64,000 nt of DNA from the NCBI GenBank assembly GCA_015501595.1, contig JADNRX010000114.1, positions 62,001 to 126,000 of the forward strand, written 5' to 3'. This document shows, in pieces, positions 1 to 11,112 of the stretch. A program made the translations under genes and the position numbers. Each line of letters starts with the position of its first letter. The stretch's first letter is position 1. Below the pieces are notes generated by a model. The model was not told where the DNA came from, did no database searches, and was given only the letters and a program-made list of their open reading frames with translations. The DNA is from Hymenopellis radicata (lineage: Eukaryota; Basidiomycota; Agaricomycetes; Agaricales; Physalacriaceae).

Positions 1-1006
1 GCGGTTATGCGCCGACTTAACGAGAGGAGAAGGAGGATTAGACCAGCAAAGAAAACACCCAATGCGACGTGCATCAGGACGGGCAGTAGGCCAATGATGA
101 CCGGGACGTGCCATTCCGACAAGTTTGTGAAGCGAAACTGTCGGATGCGACCGCGCTCACGATAGGTCCCCAGTTCGATTGAGGTCCGGTATTCATGTAT
201 CCATTGCTTTGTCAGGACAGCAATGAGCGCGGTGGTCAGGCTAAGCGCCAAGCTGGTAAACCAGAGTCCGTTAACCCAGGAGGCTGTGGACGTTGGACGA
301 AATGTCATATATGGGGAGAGAGGGGAATGGGGCACGCTGCTCGAAGGAAGGCCATCCATACTGGCCCGTTGAAGGTGCACAAGCTCGAAAATCAAATATG
401 ATGTGACTTCGCTGTTGTCGATCTGAAGGGTTTGGAAAGTTTGAGAAACGAAGGTTGAAACGACCGCGGAGAATAAACCTGCCTGAAGATTGCGGGTCAG
501 AAAAGTGGGAATGTGAGAAGCGAGTCAACGTACGAAGACTAGAAGCACGTCAAGGGCATCGGTCCAGTTGGCTACCTTGTCGGCGTCGACCTTTGCGCTC
601 TCCGCAAGGTATGTCTTCCACATCCTTCCTTTTTCTCCCATTTCTTCGTGCGGCGCATCCTCGCCATATTTGTGTACATAATCGAAGGGGTCCTGAGCTA
701 AACGGAGGAATATCAGGGAACAGATAGAGTGCAGGAATGCAAACACGAACCTTGCTGTAAACGTAGATTGGTATGTCTCACTCCGAAAAATGGGCTACCC
801 CTCTGGTTGTGATCTTTCTCTTCGGGAAGGGCAGTTGCGGGAGCATCCTGGTGACTTGCAGCTCCGACGTCCTGAAGCAGCTCTTTGGAACCATCCCTAG
901 AATCGTTCTGAAGGGGATACGGTAGATCGATGGCTAAAGGCGGCGGATTATATGTTTGGAGAGAGTAATCATCGTCTGAGCATGGCGAGTAGGTGGTAAA
1001 AGACAT
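1..1006 (-). CDS. DUF6535 domain protein, 5' part, cut by window edge
   Basis: The minus strand encodes the N-terminal part of a DUF6535 membrane protein of unknown function. I take the start at 1006 (MSFTTYSP) because it matches the start of the copy at 14,386; an in-frame ATG also lies at 1033. Exon 1 ends near HTNLR. Exon 2 begins near LAQDPFDYVHKYGEDAPHEE and ends at DALDVLLVF. Exon 3 starts AGLFSAVVSTFVSQTFQTLQ. Exon 3 contains LWFTSLALSLTTALIAVL and IIGLLPVLMHVALGVFFAG, both likely membrane helices, then runs off the window at position 1. This copy has one N-terminal repeat unit, where the copy at 14.4 kb has two. Nothing in the visible part breaks the frame, so it may be the functional member. 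Confidence 0.75.
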
Positions 1007-1545
1007 GTTGCAGGGATTCCAAGAGGAGTACAAGACTCGGGGCCCACATATAAAGCGAGTTTTGGCCCGAATGATCCTCTACAGCATGGGACGGCCTTTC
1101 ATCCTAAAAGCGGATAAGGCCACGTCTGAACGCGCTCTAAATCGAGAACTGACCACTGACAAGCTGTCCAGATACCGCGCCTTGTAATCCAATGGGGTAA
1201 TATGAATCCAGACGCATTTGCGACTTGTTTTTAACGAAAAATGACACTCAGAAAGGTCTTGCTGGCTGTGAGTGCTGATGAGTGGGCTTTCTTGACGATG
1301 CTGAACCCCACAATACGACACCGCCGTGGTATATCGTGGTGACACGCAGACACTGCTTTTCTTCCCACGCGCGCACAATTTTTCCGGATCAGCAATTTGA
1401 TGTCGCATACGATCAAGGGCTTGTCCACTCTATGCGCTTGATCATCAGAGCATCCAGGAGGATGAGAGCGAGGACCCACACATCTAATTGCGCCACGCAG
1501 TCGATTCCGTCAGATGTCTGATTACGCCGGCGCTAACTTTTAAAT
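1..1545. repeat. Left arm of ~1.5 kb inverted repeat
   Basis: This segment reads as the reverse complement of about 13,885-15,506 with high but imperfect identity. It contains the 5' part of a DUF6535 gene on the minus strand and its upstream flank to about 1,545, where the block with TCAGATGTCTGAT pairs with ATCAGACATCTGGCC near 13,900. The upstream flank (about 1,050-1,500) looks formerly coding (it shows CVSPR..YCGVQHRQ and YKARYL), but I cannot assign a family. A DUF6590 relation crossed my mind and is weak. Confidence 0.85.
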
Positions 1546-1830
1546 CGGCTAAAATTGGAACGAATGTAGCGCCACGTCGCCACAGCCTTGAGAAGATAAT
1601 TCCCTTGCTAGACAAGGGTTCTCAGTCGGATTATTGTCCCACTTTTCATGTTAAATCGTAAACATGTGCAAATACATCTCACAGCCCCTGTCTTTGCCAC
1701 TCTTAGTAGACTCTTACGCCCATCATCCAATGTGATTTCATTCGTCTGTGCGTGTAATTTCTAACCATCTTTGTTTCGTGTCGTCATTCAACATCTCTAG
1801 CCTCTCATCTTCCTGCATCAATTCAACATC

Positions 1831-2720
1831 ATGTCCTCCCTTCAACGCAACTACGTCAATATCGCGCAATAATCGAATCGTCTTGCAACCAGAACTCCGT
1901 GACAGCGCGACGTACATGTTGAACAAACTTAACCGTCCGCTTGGCGGCTTTGCGAGGTCGGCGAGGACACTGGCAATCGTCTGCCCCTACGATCACCAAA
2001 TCTTTTGTCAACATCAAATTATCATGTACCGGCGTCGCTCCTGACACATCCAGCGTTGCCTCTGTCTTCAATGCAGACTGGCAAGTGGCAAGATCGATGA
2101 TTGACAAAATCGAAACCATGGGCGCAACAGTACGATTCGAGGAGAAACAGTGCTTGGTCGGGGACGTGGTGCCATCGACAAATTCAAAGTAAAACACGCA
2201 CTCTTTTAAGTATGTTTCTCCACACCTTTCTAAATGTTAATCTTCATCACTTTTACCAGAAACGAGACCCTGACGAGCCCAACGACAATGAAAGCACCCA
2301 TACAGCTGAAACAGGTAACCATCTCTACATCCTACACGGACTCATCCAATAATAGACGACGACACTCCCTAGACTCTATCCAACTGGCCTACAACTACCG
2401 ATGAAGCCAAACAGACCCTCGATGTTCTCCAAGACGGTAACACACATGATCTCATCCCTCTCCCCGCATACGACATCGACGGAAAACTCCTTGATCCTCA
2501 CCACTATTGAAACAAACTGCGCGGTGCAACTGTCGTCGTGTCCTCTCGATGACTCACTGGACTATTGACCCGACAGCCTAAGAAACCACGGGCCAATAAG
2601 AAGCAGCACGACCAGTTCTCCGCTGCAATGGAAGACATGATCACTCTCGTACCGCCCGTACCATCAGCAGTTATGCCTTCCCCAAAGAAAAGAAAAGTCG
2701 CCGCGATGCATCCAGACTGA
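1831..2720 (+). pseudogene. Degraded gene for a nuclear protein with PKKRKV signal
   Basis: Several blocks read as one split gene: MSSLQRNYVNIA at 1831, then WQVARSMIDKIETMGATVRFEEKQ (about 2,080-2,150, written here as two joined runs: WQVARSMIDKIE and TMGATVRFEEKQ), then KRDPDEPNDNESTHTAET (2,261-2,310). A last exon has WPTTTDEAKQTLDVLQDG, then LIPLPAYDIDGKLLDPHH, and ends SPKKRKVAAMHPD. PKKRKV is an SV40-type nuclear localisation signal. Likely introns are GTAAAA..CCAG (about 2,190-2,257) and GTAACC..AATAG (about 2,313-2,353). In-frame stops occur just before WPTTTDEAK and at HHY-stop-NKLRGA, and the early part needs several frame changes. I read it as a decayed gene of a conserved basidiomycete family; its function is unknown. 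Confidence 0.45.
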
Positions 2721-3556
2721 GACACGTCACCATCAAAAAACGCTAAAACCACGTAGTAACAGATCACGATTGTACAGTGTGTACTTACCATTCCTTACCC
2801 TTCATACAATAACATTCTTTGCCTCTCAAATAAACGGTGTACTCGTAGCTGAAGGTCCTTACATCGTCATTTTCAATTGAGGTTCAGAGTCAGTCTGGCA
2901 AGGGCCCTGCCGACGCAGTCGGCTCCTCCCAAGTCCTAAAGGATTAGGAAAATGCGGAGTTTGTAGAAGAAAAAGACGCGATCACGCGATTCGCTGTCTT
3001 CGGGCAACCAGGCGGATTAGCTCGCTATTCTATCGCACCTAGAGACAACCAAGCCAGGTAGGACTCAACATCAGAGTCCGAGTCACACTCAAGACTGTGA
3101 GAGTCGAAGAGAACAAGCATCCCGTAGGGCGAGAGACCGAAGAGCGAAACCTGTATTGCCTGAACTCGGTACTGTCGAGTGTTTTGATGATAAAGGGGTT
3201 TATCAAACTCGACGACCACAACTCGCCCCATACCTCAAAGGTCGCGCATTCATTTAAGGAAGGAATCGAAAGTGGAAGAGCAAACCAACGAAGGTGGGTG
3301 GTCTATTTGGTTATTTCGGCACCTCTCGGCGCTTGGAGCCGCACCCGGCACGGTCCTTCTTTCAGCGTGCAATTTCTTCCTTGCAAAAGCGCCTTTGTGA
3401 CCTGGACGCTCAAAATCCCTGCGACAAAGGCTTCAATTAATTGCTTACAGCGTCCCGAATGATCTATTGCGACACTGGGTAATGGATACATAGTGCGATT
3501 GACGAGACGAGTCAAACCAGCCATCACGCTGATTCATGGCTTCCGAGCCGCAACGA
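2721..3556. other. Intergenic, contains an R1 edge fragment
   Basis: I found no gene here. At about 2,965-3,035 the motif GCGATCACGCGATTCGCT followed by GGCGGATTAG matches one edge of the R1 module seen at 9.4-11.1 kb. The ORFs at 3,025-3,530 have no recognisable family and no supporting context. Confidence 0.4.
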
Positions 3557-3562
3557 TATAAA
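3557..3562 (+). promoter_or_regulatory. TATA box of the F-box gene
   Basis: TATAAA lies 116 bp upstream of the F-box start codon. A likely 5' leader intron follows, with GTACGT at 3620 and TTTCCAG ending at 3669, just before the ATG at 3673. Confidence 0.5.
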
Positions 3563-3672
3563 TCTCTCTTTCGCACGACGTTTAAGGTTCCCTATCGACA
3601 CTTGCAATCTGCTTCCACGGTACGTATTTGCTTCCGACTTTCAAGATAACCAACTGACATTGTTTCCAGACG

Positions 3673-4962
3673 ATGTCTAGTTCCAAGATCTTCCTCCCCG
3701 ACTCGTTTCCTCAAGAAATAATCGACCTCATCATCGACTTTGTCAACACAGACCAAAAAGCCATGCGTCGCTCCTTCGCCTTGACGTCCTGCGCTGCCGT
3801 ATCCAGAAAGTTCAGGGCCCGCGCCCGGACATGCCTCTTTCATACGGTCACCTTTGACAGCCACTCTAGGACTGCCTCTCGACTATGCGCACTGCTAACA
3901 GATGACGATCACCTTCAACAGAGCGTCCGCGAAATGCGCTTTGACGGTCCTAAGGGTGGCACGACGGTATACCCGTGGTCAGACAAGTCCTTCCGGGATC
4001 TCCTACCTCAGCTCACTAACCTCACCCACCTCACGCTCTCTTCGTTCGACACTTCCAAGTTCCTCGCATGCTTTCCGGCTGACTCATTTCGCTTCGTCAG
4101 ATGCTTGCAATTGAACGGCTGCATCGTCCAGCTTGCGAATGTTCATCTACTACAGTTTATGGAAAGGTTCCCCGCTCTAAAATCACTCACACTCGGCAAA
4201 CGGTGCAAATATCCTGATCGTCCCGACCTGAAGAGATTGGAAGCGGAGACGGTGGCTGCTATCCCTTATCCCACTATCAAACGGCTTTCCGTCCTTGTCA
4301 AGCGCGAGACGGACGACTGGCGTCGCCTCTTCTCTAGCATCGTATTCCGTAAGCTAGAGCAACTGTCTGTCCCCGACAACTCAACCTGGGTGGAGTTGAA
4401 CGCCATCGCCAGCGTGGCGCCGCATTCCATCACCTCGCTTACCCTCCCATACACTCCGACGGCCTCGCAAGACTGGGATACGGAGACGGGTGAGTGATAT
4501 CGATCCTCGTCGATTCTTAACAATACTGATCTGGAACTCGTGTTAGGCCCTTCACATCCAATCGACATCCTCCTCCGAAAGATAGCGCACGCCACGGTCA
4601 CGTTTCCTACGCAGGAAGTGAGTATCACCCGCGGAAGGACCCCCTTTCCCACCTGGTGGGTCCATAAACTGGGCCAAAGCATGGATCATCTCCAGACTTT
4701 GAACATCATTGTCGACTTTGTTTCCCAAATGGACGAGTCCTATGGGGAATTCTACGATCCGGCGTTCTGGAGGACGTTTGACGTGGCGGTGTTGAGGAAT
4801 GTTCTTCTAGATTCTGTTGAGATCATCGTCAAATGCACGATCAACGGAGACGACAAGAACAAGGCTGACGTGACGCGGTTCTGCGAGATGGTCAAAAGAC
4901 ATTGCAGTGAGTTGGGCAAAGGTGGAGAGGAGAAATTTAAGATTGTACGAGATATTGCGTAG
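3673..4962 (+). CDS. F-box/LRR-type protein
   Basis: Predicted substrate adaptor of an SCF ubiquitin ligase. Residues 5-60 resemble a fungal F-box: LPDSFPQEIIDLIIDFV, then ALTSCAAVSRKFRARARTCL. The rest has leucine-rich spacing (LTNLTHLTLSSF, FPALKSLTLGK, SITSLTLPY), as in Agaricomycete F-box/LRR proteins. CDS is join(3673..4489,4547..4962), about 410 aa. The intron has GTGAGT at 4490 and TTAG ending at 4546, and skipping it removes the TGA at 4495. A second, leader intron is likely at 3620-3669. Such genes are strongly expanded in mushrooms, and the target cannot be inferred. The frame is intact, so this looks functional. Confidence 0.8.
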
Positions 4963-6006
4963 GGTTGTTCGTCACGTCTCCCGTAATATGGCCTTCCGTT
5001 TGAGTTGTATATCGAAGTGGCCTCTACGCTTAGGCAAATTTGAAAATGAACATCCAGATTGAAAACTGCCATCATCAACTGTCAAAGGAGAAAGCTCGCT
5101 CGAAGAAGCTAAGAACAGAATGAGTCAAATGGCATCCCGAACATCAATGAATTCTTGCCTTTCAATTGGTTCCTCTTCAAAATCGTCCCAAAAAGGAGAA
5201 GGACGTCTGCGCAGTGCGCCACATCTGCCAACATCACGAAGTTTCCGAAAAAGCTCATGCGCATCACCGTATTTCGTCAGGATGGGTGTGTTTCCCCAAC
5301 CATGACGATCCTGAGTGGGAGAAGAAATGTAAGACATAAACGAGCGCAAAGGCCGTCCAGAATTCCATCTTTGGTATCAGGCAATGATTACCTGGTACCA
5401 CGTTGACGGGATGCGAGGAACGTCGACCAGCGAAACCGTCGAGCGTCAACTTGTCATGGACTCGATGTATAGATATGGACTGGCAGTTCGGCGGATATCC
5501 TAATAGTCGGCGGGATGAGATTAGCAAGCTCACGATAGGTGCAGAAATGTCGGGATGACCGAAACACCTTCCAGAGAGCTTTTCACACTATACGCGAGAG
5601 GAAGGGGCCTGAAAGAGTGTTTTGGGTGATCGCAGCATGTAGTTTCTCTCTGCCAGCTGGGCACAAAACACTATTGGGTATTATCTGTAGCAACTCTGTA
5701 CACTCACAAGGGCTATTAGATACAAGCCCTTCCATGGGCGCGCTGCGTAGAGCGTCAGATAGACAGATGGAACTAATACAAGGTTCTCAAGCTGGTGGTC
5801 AGAAGAGAGAGGAAGTGAATTATGTAATCACAGCAGCAGCCGACGAATATCCGGACCGGAAAAAGACCTATGTACCAACACACCATACGCCGCGTATTCA
5901 TATGAACTTGAGTCTACATTTGTGCCAGTGATGTACATTCTACTGATTGTATGCTATGTTCCATAGGTATAAAATATCGTAAGAGAATACTTAATGCGTG
6001 CGTGTA
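4963..6006. other. Gap with a C-terminal gene fragment (5125-5533, minus) and unsupported ORFs
   Basis: On the minus strand at 5349-5125 an exon reads HGWGNTPILTKYGDAHELFR, continues to FEEEPIERQEFIDVRDAI and stops. The same ending, DEKPIEGGAFIDVRDAV, occurs on the plus strand near 13,790-13,840, so the two are homologous remnants of one unidentified gene. An upstream minus exon with HPVNVVPGNHCLIP (about 5,390-5,440) may belong to it. A 130 aa ORF at 5539-5931 (+) has no recognisable domain and I do not support it as a gene. Confidence 0.35.
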
Positions 6007-6250
6007 CTGTAGCGTTTCGACCGTAACTTCACAGCCTGTGACCCGTTATGGTCTGAAGTTACAGCGAATAGCTTCACAGACCCTTAAATTGCCTTATTTG
6101 GACAGTCCCGCCATAGGCGGGACCTGAAATTTCCTTATTTGGAGGCTCTTGCCTGGCCAAAGTGGTCTGTGACCCATTATGATGTATATATAGCTTCACT
6201 TCAAAGACCTCCGTGACCCGTTATGTGAATTTGCGGTCGAAACGCTACAG
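6007..6250. mobile_element. TA-flanked MITE, CTGTAG family, copy 1
   Basis: A 244 bp element lies between TA dinucleotides at 6005-6006 and 6251-6252. The left end CTGTAGCGTTTCGACCG and the right end CGGTCGAAACGCTACAG are perfect inverted repeats, and similarity continues inward (TTCACA). TA duplications and CAG/CTG ends suit a Tc1/mariner-type non-autonomous element. It sits in the 3' untranslated region of the paralog-1 gene. The interior has the small hairpin GTCCCGCC-ATA-GGCGGGAC. A second member of the same size is at 61,074. Confidence 0.85.
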
Positions 6251-7162
6251 TAGTTGCCTGAAACCCAGAAAAGAAATCATAATGGAAAAAGATCGTGTTC
6301 GTCGTTCAAAGCAAACTCCGTCTCGCCAGATATTCCATGCGTCCTTCACCCTCCTCCGCTCGAGTCTACGTGCTTGCGGTGGCGTGGGCTCCCATTCACT
6401 TGTGATGTCGAAAATATTCATCCGCTCGTACAGAAAGCGACGCTTTGCAGCAACCGGGTCACCGATATCTTTCAACATCGGCACCGACTGCTGATCGTGA
6501 CTGGCCTCTGCGAGGGTAGTATGCGCGGGTTTGTCATGGAGCGCATCGTTCTGCGACTCATCGGACCGCGGATGTTCAACTTCCTTCGTCGCCGCTCCAG
6601 TAACTATGATGTCGGTCGTTGGATTAGAATCATCAGGATCGGCAACGTATGACTGCTTTTGGCGCTTATTTGACTGGAGTGAAAGTGCTATCGGCGAGGT
6701 AGATGGTACAAGTGGTCGTTTCAAAGCAGAAGACGCTGCGGGCGAGCTTGGGACAACCGCACCAGGACGAGTGACATCGGGCAGAATATTCGAGATGGAG
6801 GAGAGGGCTGGTCTAGGGGGCTTAGGCGTTTCTTTGGCTAGCGGGGCGAATGTTTGAGCTGACTGTTCATGGGAAGAGATCCTTCGCAAAGAAGTCGGGT
6901 CATCGCTAGCCGACTCGTCTATAGTAGAACGCGATACCGCCTGGATAGCCTCTTCAGGTGGGCACGGCACTGAAGGTTCCATGAGAGGGGGCGTAGATGA
7001 CGGTGCTGCTGCGGCAGAGGACGTCTCACTGGGAGTCTTGATAGGTATATGGGCGGGAGACGTGGTAGGAGGTACATTCTCCTTCTCTACAGGCGTCGGT
7101 GAGGTTGTTGATGGGCCAGAAAGAGGCGCCATATCGCGCTTCTCCCACCAAGCCGTCAGAAC

Positions 7163-7546
7163 TGTACCGTTCGTGCACTCCCTGTGCACGAAACGGTAAC
7201 AATCCCTCTGTTCGGGATTGCCCAGTTAGGATTCCCCTTGTTCTCTCAGGAGACTTCCCTCTGATCTTATCCTTCTTGCACCCTCGTCTCAGCTCGGGTG
7301 CCTTGATGACCCTTTCCTCTTCATTTTCCTTCCCATTTGATTCCCTTAGTTTAGGAGACTCCTTTTCATTATAGTATTTAGTCTACATACAAGCCTCCTT
7401 TGTACAGTAGTTAGGAACCCCCACAATCGAGGCCTCCTTCTGCCTCTCTCTCTGTGGGATTCTCTCCGAAGCTCACTCCCTCTCCGTGATCAGTGGGTCC
7501 CGTGCGCATCGATACGTTCTTGCGCACGGCCGGACTCGGGTGCACA
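7163..7546 (+). repeat. Left LTR of the 1.7 kb element
   Basis: 384 bp. The first 40 bases form a strong hairpin (ACCGTT-CGTGCAC against GTGCACGAAACGGT), followed at once by CAATCCC..GGGATTG, so the start of the LTR carries two consecutive stem-loops. Confidence 0.9.
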
Positions 7547-7609
7547 AGTGGAGCCCACCGCGAGGGATCCGCTTTTCACGGTGTTCCGCTCATCACTGGC
7601 CAATAATGT

Positions 7610-7960
7610 TGGTCAAGTTGATGAGCTCCTCTCCATTGGATGTCTGGATCCATGGAGTTCTTTTCTTCTGAAGACAGGTGTCTGGACCTGTTCTTCCTCT
7701 GCTTTGGGTGTCTGGACCCATTGCAATCTCTTACTCTGAGGACAGGTGTCTGGACCTGCTCCTCCACTTTTTCTCTGGGATGGGTGTCTGGACCCTCTCT
7801 TACTTACTACTCCCCGGCTGGAACACTCTACACTGAGGACAGGGTACTCCACCTGTTCCTCCACTCATCACTCCCCGGTCGGGGCACTCTACACTGAGGA
7901 CAGGGCACTCCACCTGTTCCTCCACTTATCACTCTGGGATGGTGACTGGACCTTCCTTAC
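7610..7960 (+). repeat. Degenerate 60-70 bp tandem repeat inside the 1.7 kb element
   Basis: Units begin TGARGACAGG and contain GTCTGGACCTGTTC or, in the last two, ACTCCACCTGTTCCTCC. At least four units are recognisable, the last two very similar to each other. Reading frames across it are repeat artefacts. Confidence 0.8.
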
Positions 7961-8499
7961 TCATACATCGAGTCTGATCAACTCGACATCACGACACTCT
8001 TCGCGTACTCGTATCGAGTACGTTCACGATTATTCATGTCACTTTGGATTCGCTATGCGAATCCAACGAACTTGTCATGACCACAGGCTTTTACGCCCAT
8101 TCAAATTCCCTTCACAAATCCTCCGAGTTCATCAAATCAAAAGACGGAACACCTTGTTCATAGAGGGTGTTCCTCAGCGTTCATTACCATCTCTGTCTCC
8201 ATCCCTTGCGGCCTTGCCCATCTCCATCTCCACCTTACCCACACCCTTCTTGGCTCTTGGAAGTGGAGCAGCACATCGTCTGCCATGGCGTGCTGTGAGT
8301 GTGCATGTTCATTGGAATGGGACATAATGGTTGAGAGGAAGAGAGGACGACAAGAATCGAGTCTATTGGGTGTGGGCGTCTATGTGGCTTCGCAAAGCAA
8401 AGCTACCGCTTGCATGTGTGCTTGCTGTTGAACAATCAGCATCCACCATTTTCGCGTATTTCTCCACCTTCGGTTCCGAAATCTTTGGTCCGGGGGAGA

Positions 8500-8884
8500 T
8501 GTACCGTTCGTGCACTCCCTGTGCACGAAACGGTAACAATCCCTCTGTTCGGGATTGCCCAGTTAGGAGTTCCCCTTGTTCTCTCAGGAGACTTCCCTCT
8601 GATCTTATCCTTCTTGCACCCTCATCTCAGCTCGGGTGCCTTGATGACCCTTTCCTCTTCATTTTCCTTCCCATTTGATTCCCTTAGTTTAGGAGACTCC
8701 TTTTCATTATAGTATTTAGTCTACATACAAGCCTCCTTTGTACAGTAGTTAGGAACCCCCACAATCGAGGCCTCCTTCTGCCTCTCTCTCTGTGGGATTC
8801 TCTCCGAAGCTCACTCCCTCTCCGTGATCAGTGGGTCCCGTGCGCATCGATACGTTCTTGCGCACGGCCGGACTCGGGTGCACA
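8500..8884 (+). repeat. Right LTR of the 1.7 kb element
   Basis: 385 bp, almost identical to 7163-7546. Visible differences are GGAGTTCCCC for GGATTCCCC and CTCATCTC for CTCGTCTC. It is preceded by a G-rich polypurine tract. Confidence 0.9.
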
Positions 8885-9439
8885 GAACCTCGCGTGGCAT
8901 CTCTGGGTACAAGGTCCGCACGGGCGCCGCCGCCTTTGACAGCGGTCCGTGGAGTAGGTTGCGTCGTGAGAGGAGTTCATAAATGTTTTTGGCCAAGTTC
9001 TTGGATGAAGGCGGCGAGATGGATGGAATCTGGCTGGCGGATTTGTGATACTCGTCAAGGAGCCAGGCAAGGCGTTCCTGAGTATACTTCGGGACAGTGG
9101 TTGTCGTGGTAGAGGGAATGGGTAGTCGTGGAGTCACGGCCTTAGGCTCGTCGTGAAGGTTCGTCGCGTTCATTACTAGATTCCTCGTCATCGTCGGCGA
9201 TGTTTCGGGCGCATATATGCGTACCTTTCGATGCAATGTCGTACTGTTCAAAGGGCGAGGAAAGAACAAGGAGAGTGGGGCGCGCGGCGGGCAGAAAGGG
9301 ATGGATGGCGCACGGGAGAGACTGTGATGGTGGTGGTGGAAGGAAGAGAAGGAACTGCTACGTCACGGAAGCCAATGACGCGTCTTCTCGAACGCATGGC
9401 ACCACAGATCAGTGCTGTCGACGTACCCTCCACCCGAAG

Positions 9440-9830
9440 AGAATATTTGCACAGTAAAAATAAAAAAGACCGTGCGCGATTACGCGACTCGCTGATTAGG
9501 TACTAGATCGCCTCTGATGATCATTCCTCGGCGGATTAAGCCGCTACTCACACGAGGAGGTACCTATTGCGCCGGAACAGAGAGAGAGAGAGAAACAACT
9601 AACCTGAGATCCAGAGTGAAGGTTCGACAAGTAATAGTAGACAAGCATCCAGATAGGCAGAGACGAAGGTAGTTCATACCTGTAATGTATGAGCTTTCTA
9701 CTGCCAATGTGGTTTTCCATTTAAGCTTCAACTGCAGGGTTAGAGGGGGTATTTAACATCTCCAGACCTGTAAGGAGGCAAATCGGTACAGGAAGAAGTT
9801 GATCGGTCCCCTCTTACCGCAATGCGCGAC
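9440..9830 (-). repeat. R1 module, copy a
   Basis: About 390 bp. On the plus strand it opens with GACCGTGCGCGATTACGCGA, then CGGCGGATTAAGCCGCTACT, and ends near GGCAAATCGGTACAGG. It reads toward the start of paralog 1 when taken on the minus strand, and an R1-like module occupies the same relative position upstream of paralogs 2 and 3. On the minus strand it contains a conserved exon-like stretch that ends in CAG followed by GTATGA, a possible splice donor. Confidence 0.7.
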
Positions 9831-10073
9831 GTTAGGATGCTTTAGAGGGAACCACGAACGGTGCGCTATCCAGACTTATCATCAACAGGTATCCAGTAGC
9901 TCTACAGGCTGGGAGTCGGTGTCAGGAACTCACATAGTTTACGGCGCTTGTAGATTAACGCACCTCTCGTCAGACCACAGTCAGTAGTTCGGACAAAAGC
10001 GCACATTTCCGTCTGTGGCGTGTTACCTACGTAGCCCGTCACCTAAAGCATTTCAGTCTCAGAACCTCTGGGT

Positions 10074-10480
10074 CAGTCAAAACATCCATACCGATACTAC
10101 ACCGTGCAAAAATGGCAGAAAGAATCAAAAAGACCGTGCGCGGCGCTGATTAGGTACTAGATCGCCTCTGATGACCGTTCCTAGGGTGGATTAGGCCACT
10201 ACTCACACGAGGAGGTACCTATTGCCTGCGCCGAAACTGAAGTGAGAACGAAACGTGGAGGCGGCTTTAGAGTAAGAGTAGTCAAGCATCGAGGTAGACA
10301 GAGAAGAAGGAAGTTCATACCAGTATAGCTTGCACTTTGTACGGACAAGGTCGTTATGCACTTTCATCGCTACACTAGAGTAACAGGGTTAACGTTCATC
10401 GCCAGCTTCCGTCTACAGTCGGAGAAGGGCCCCGATGAGGGAACCCCTTACTGCAGGCGCGAGCGTTGAAGGGCGTGATG
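10074..10480 (-). repeat. R1 module, copy b
   Basis: A more divergent copy of the 9,440 module, opening near GACCGTGCGCGGCGCTGATT. The sequence just after it (10,455-10,625) recurs at 19,545-19,690, so a composite block was duplicated. Confidence 0.7.
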
Positions 10481-10739
10481 ATAGCGACTACCTTGGCACA
10501 TGCACATTGCACGCTGAAGTATCCGGCCTCCGTCCACGAAACTATTCGTAGCTGATAAGACAAGAATACGGATAGCACCCGGAAGGAACTGCAGGTAACG
10601 AACCAACTGGTGCGCAGCATGCACAGAGAACGTCATCATTTGCACACCGCCAGTTAACCTCTAAGCATCGAAAACATAGACGATGATAAGACAGACCTCG
10701 AATGCAAGAAAAAGAAGCATAATAGCTAAAACAAGACGA

Positions 10740-11112
10740 GTACTTGGACACAAAAAAATACCATGCGCGATTACGCGACTCGCTGATTAGGTACCTACCA
10801 CTAATGACCGTTCCTAGGGTGGATTTGGCCACTACTCACACGAGGAGATACCTATGGCGCCGGAACAGAGAGAGAGAAACAAACTAACCTGAGATCTACA
10901 GCGAAGGTTCGACGAGTAACAGTAGGAAAGCATCCAGATAGACAGAGACGAAGGTAGTTCATACCTGTAATGTATGAACTTTGTACTGCCAACGTCGTTT
11001 TCCGTTTAAGCTTCGACTGCAGGGTTAGAGGGGGTACTTGACATGTCCAGACCTGTAAGGAGGCAAATCGGTACAGGAAGAAGTTGATCGATCCCCTCCT
11101 TACCGCAATGCT
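10740..11112 (-). repeat. R1 module, copy c
   Basis: Close to copies a and d (GCGCGATTACGCGACTCGCT, then GGAGGCAAATCGGTACAGG). Copies a, b and c form a tandem series with a period of about 650 bp. Confidence 0.75.

Larger units (their letters stand above)
7163..8884 (-). mobile_element. Short non-autonomous LTR element (1.7 kb)
   Basis: Direct repeats of 384 bp (7163-7546) and 385 bp (8500-8884) differ at only about two positions, begin TGTACCG and end TGCACA. The flanking target copies are GAAC at 7159-7162 and 8885-8888; the A before the left copy would extend this to 5 bp. TGGAGCCCACC, two bases after the left LTR, is a candidate primer binding site. CGGGGGAGA directly before the right LTR is a polypurine tract. 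Both therefore read along the plus strand, opposite to the host gene; the strand given is that of the interrupted gene. The interior has no protein of a retroelement, only a degenerate tandem repeat. This is a TRIM/LARD-like element. Confidence 0.92.
6306..9173 (-). pseudogene. KENVPP/AAKRRFLY-family gene, paralog 1, split by an LTR element
   Basis: This is the first of three paralogs (others at 21,191 and 43,290). The start is MNATNLHDEP at 9173, after a leader intron (9224-9176, donor GTACGC, acceptor CTAG) that matches the introns of the other paralogs. Part one (9173-8885) has QERLAWLLDEYHKS and LYPEMPREVL. Part two (7162-6306) resumes LTAWWEKRDMAPL, then VEKENVPP, SNKRQKQS and AAKRRFLYERMNIFDITSEW. 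Removing the 7163-8884 insertion and one target copy restores PREVLTAWWEKRD exactly. Near the end a frame change replaces the family ending MEYLARRSLL. The long low-complexity P/S/T middle suggests a disordered protein; KR-rich motifs suggest a nuclear one. Function is unknown, and the insertion should abolish the product. Confidence 0.75.

Noticed and set aside
1050..1500. DUF6590-like gene in the arms of the inverted repeat
   Set aside because: Only a few residues (CLCV, YG, GV) resemble that family and frames change; left unassigned.
9584..9600. GA microsatellite as a regulatory GAGA site
   Set aside because: Part of repeat R1 and variable in length between copies; no evidence of regulation.
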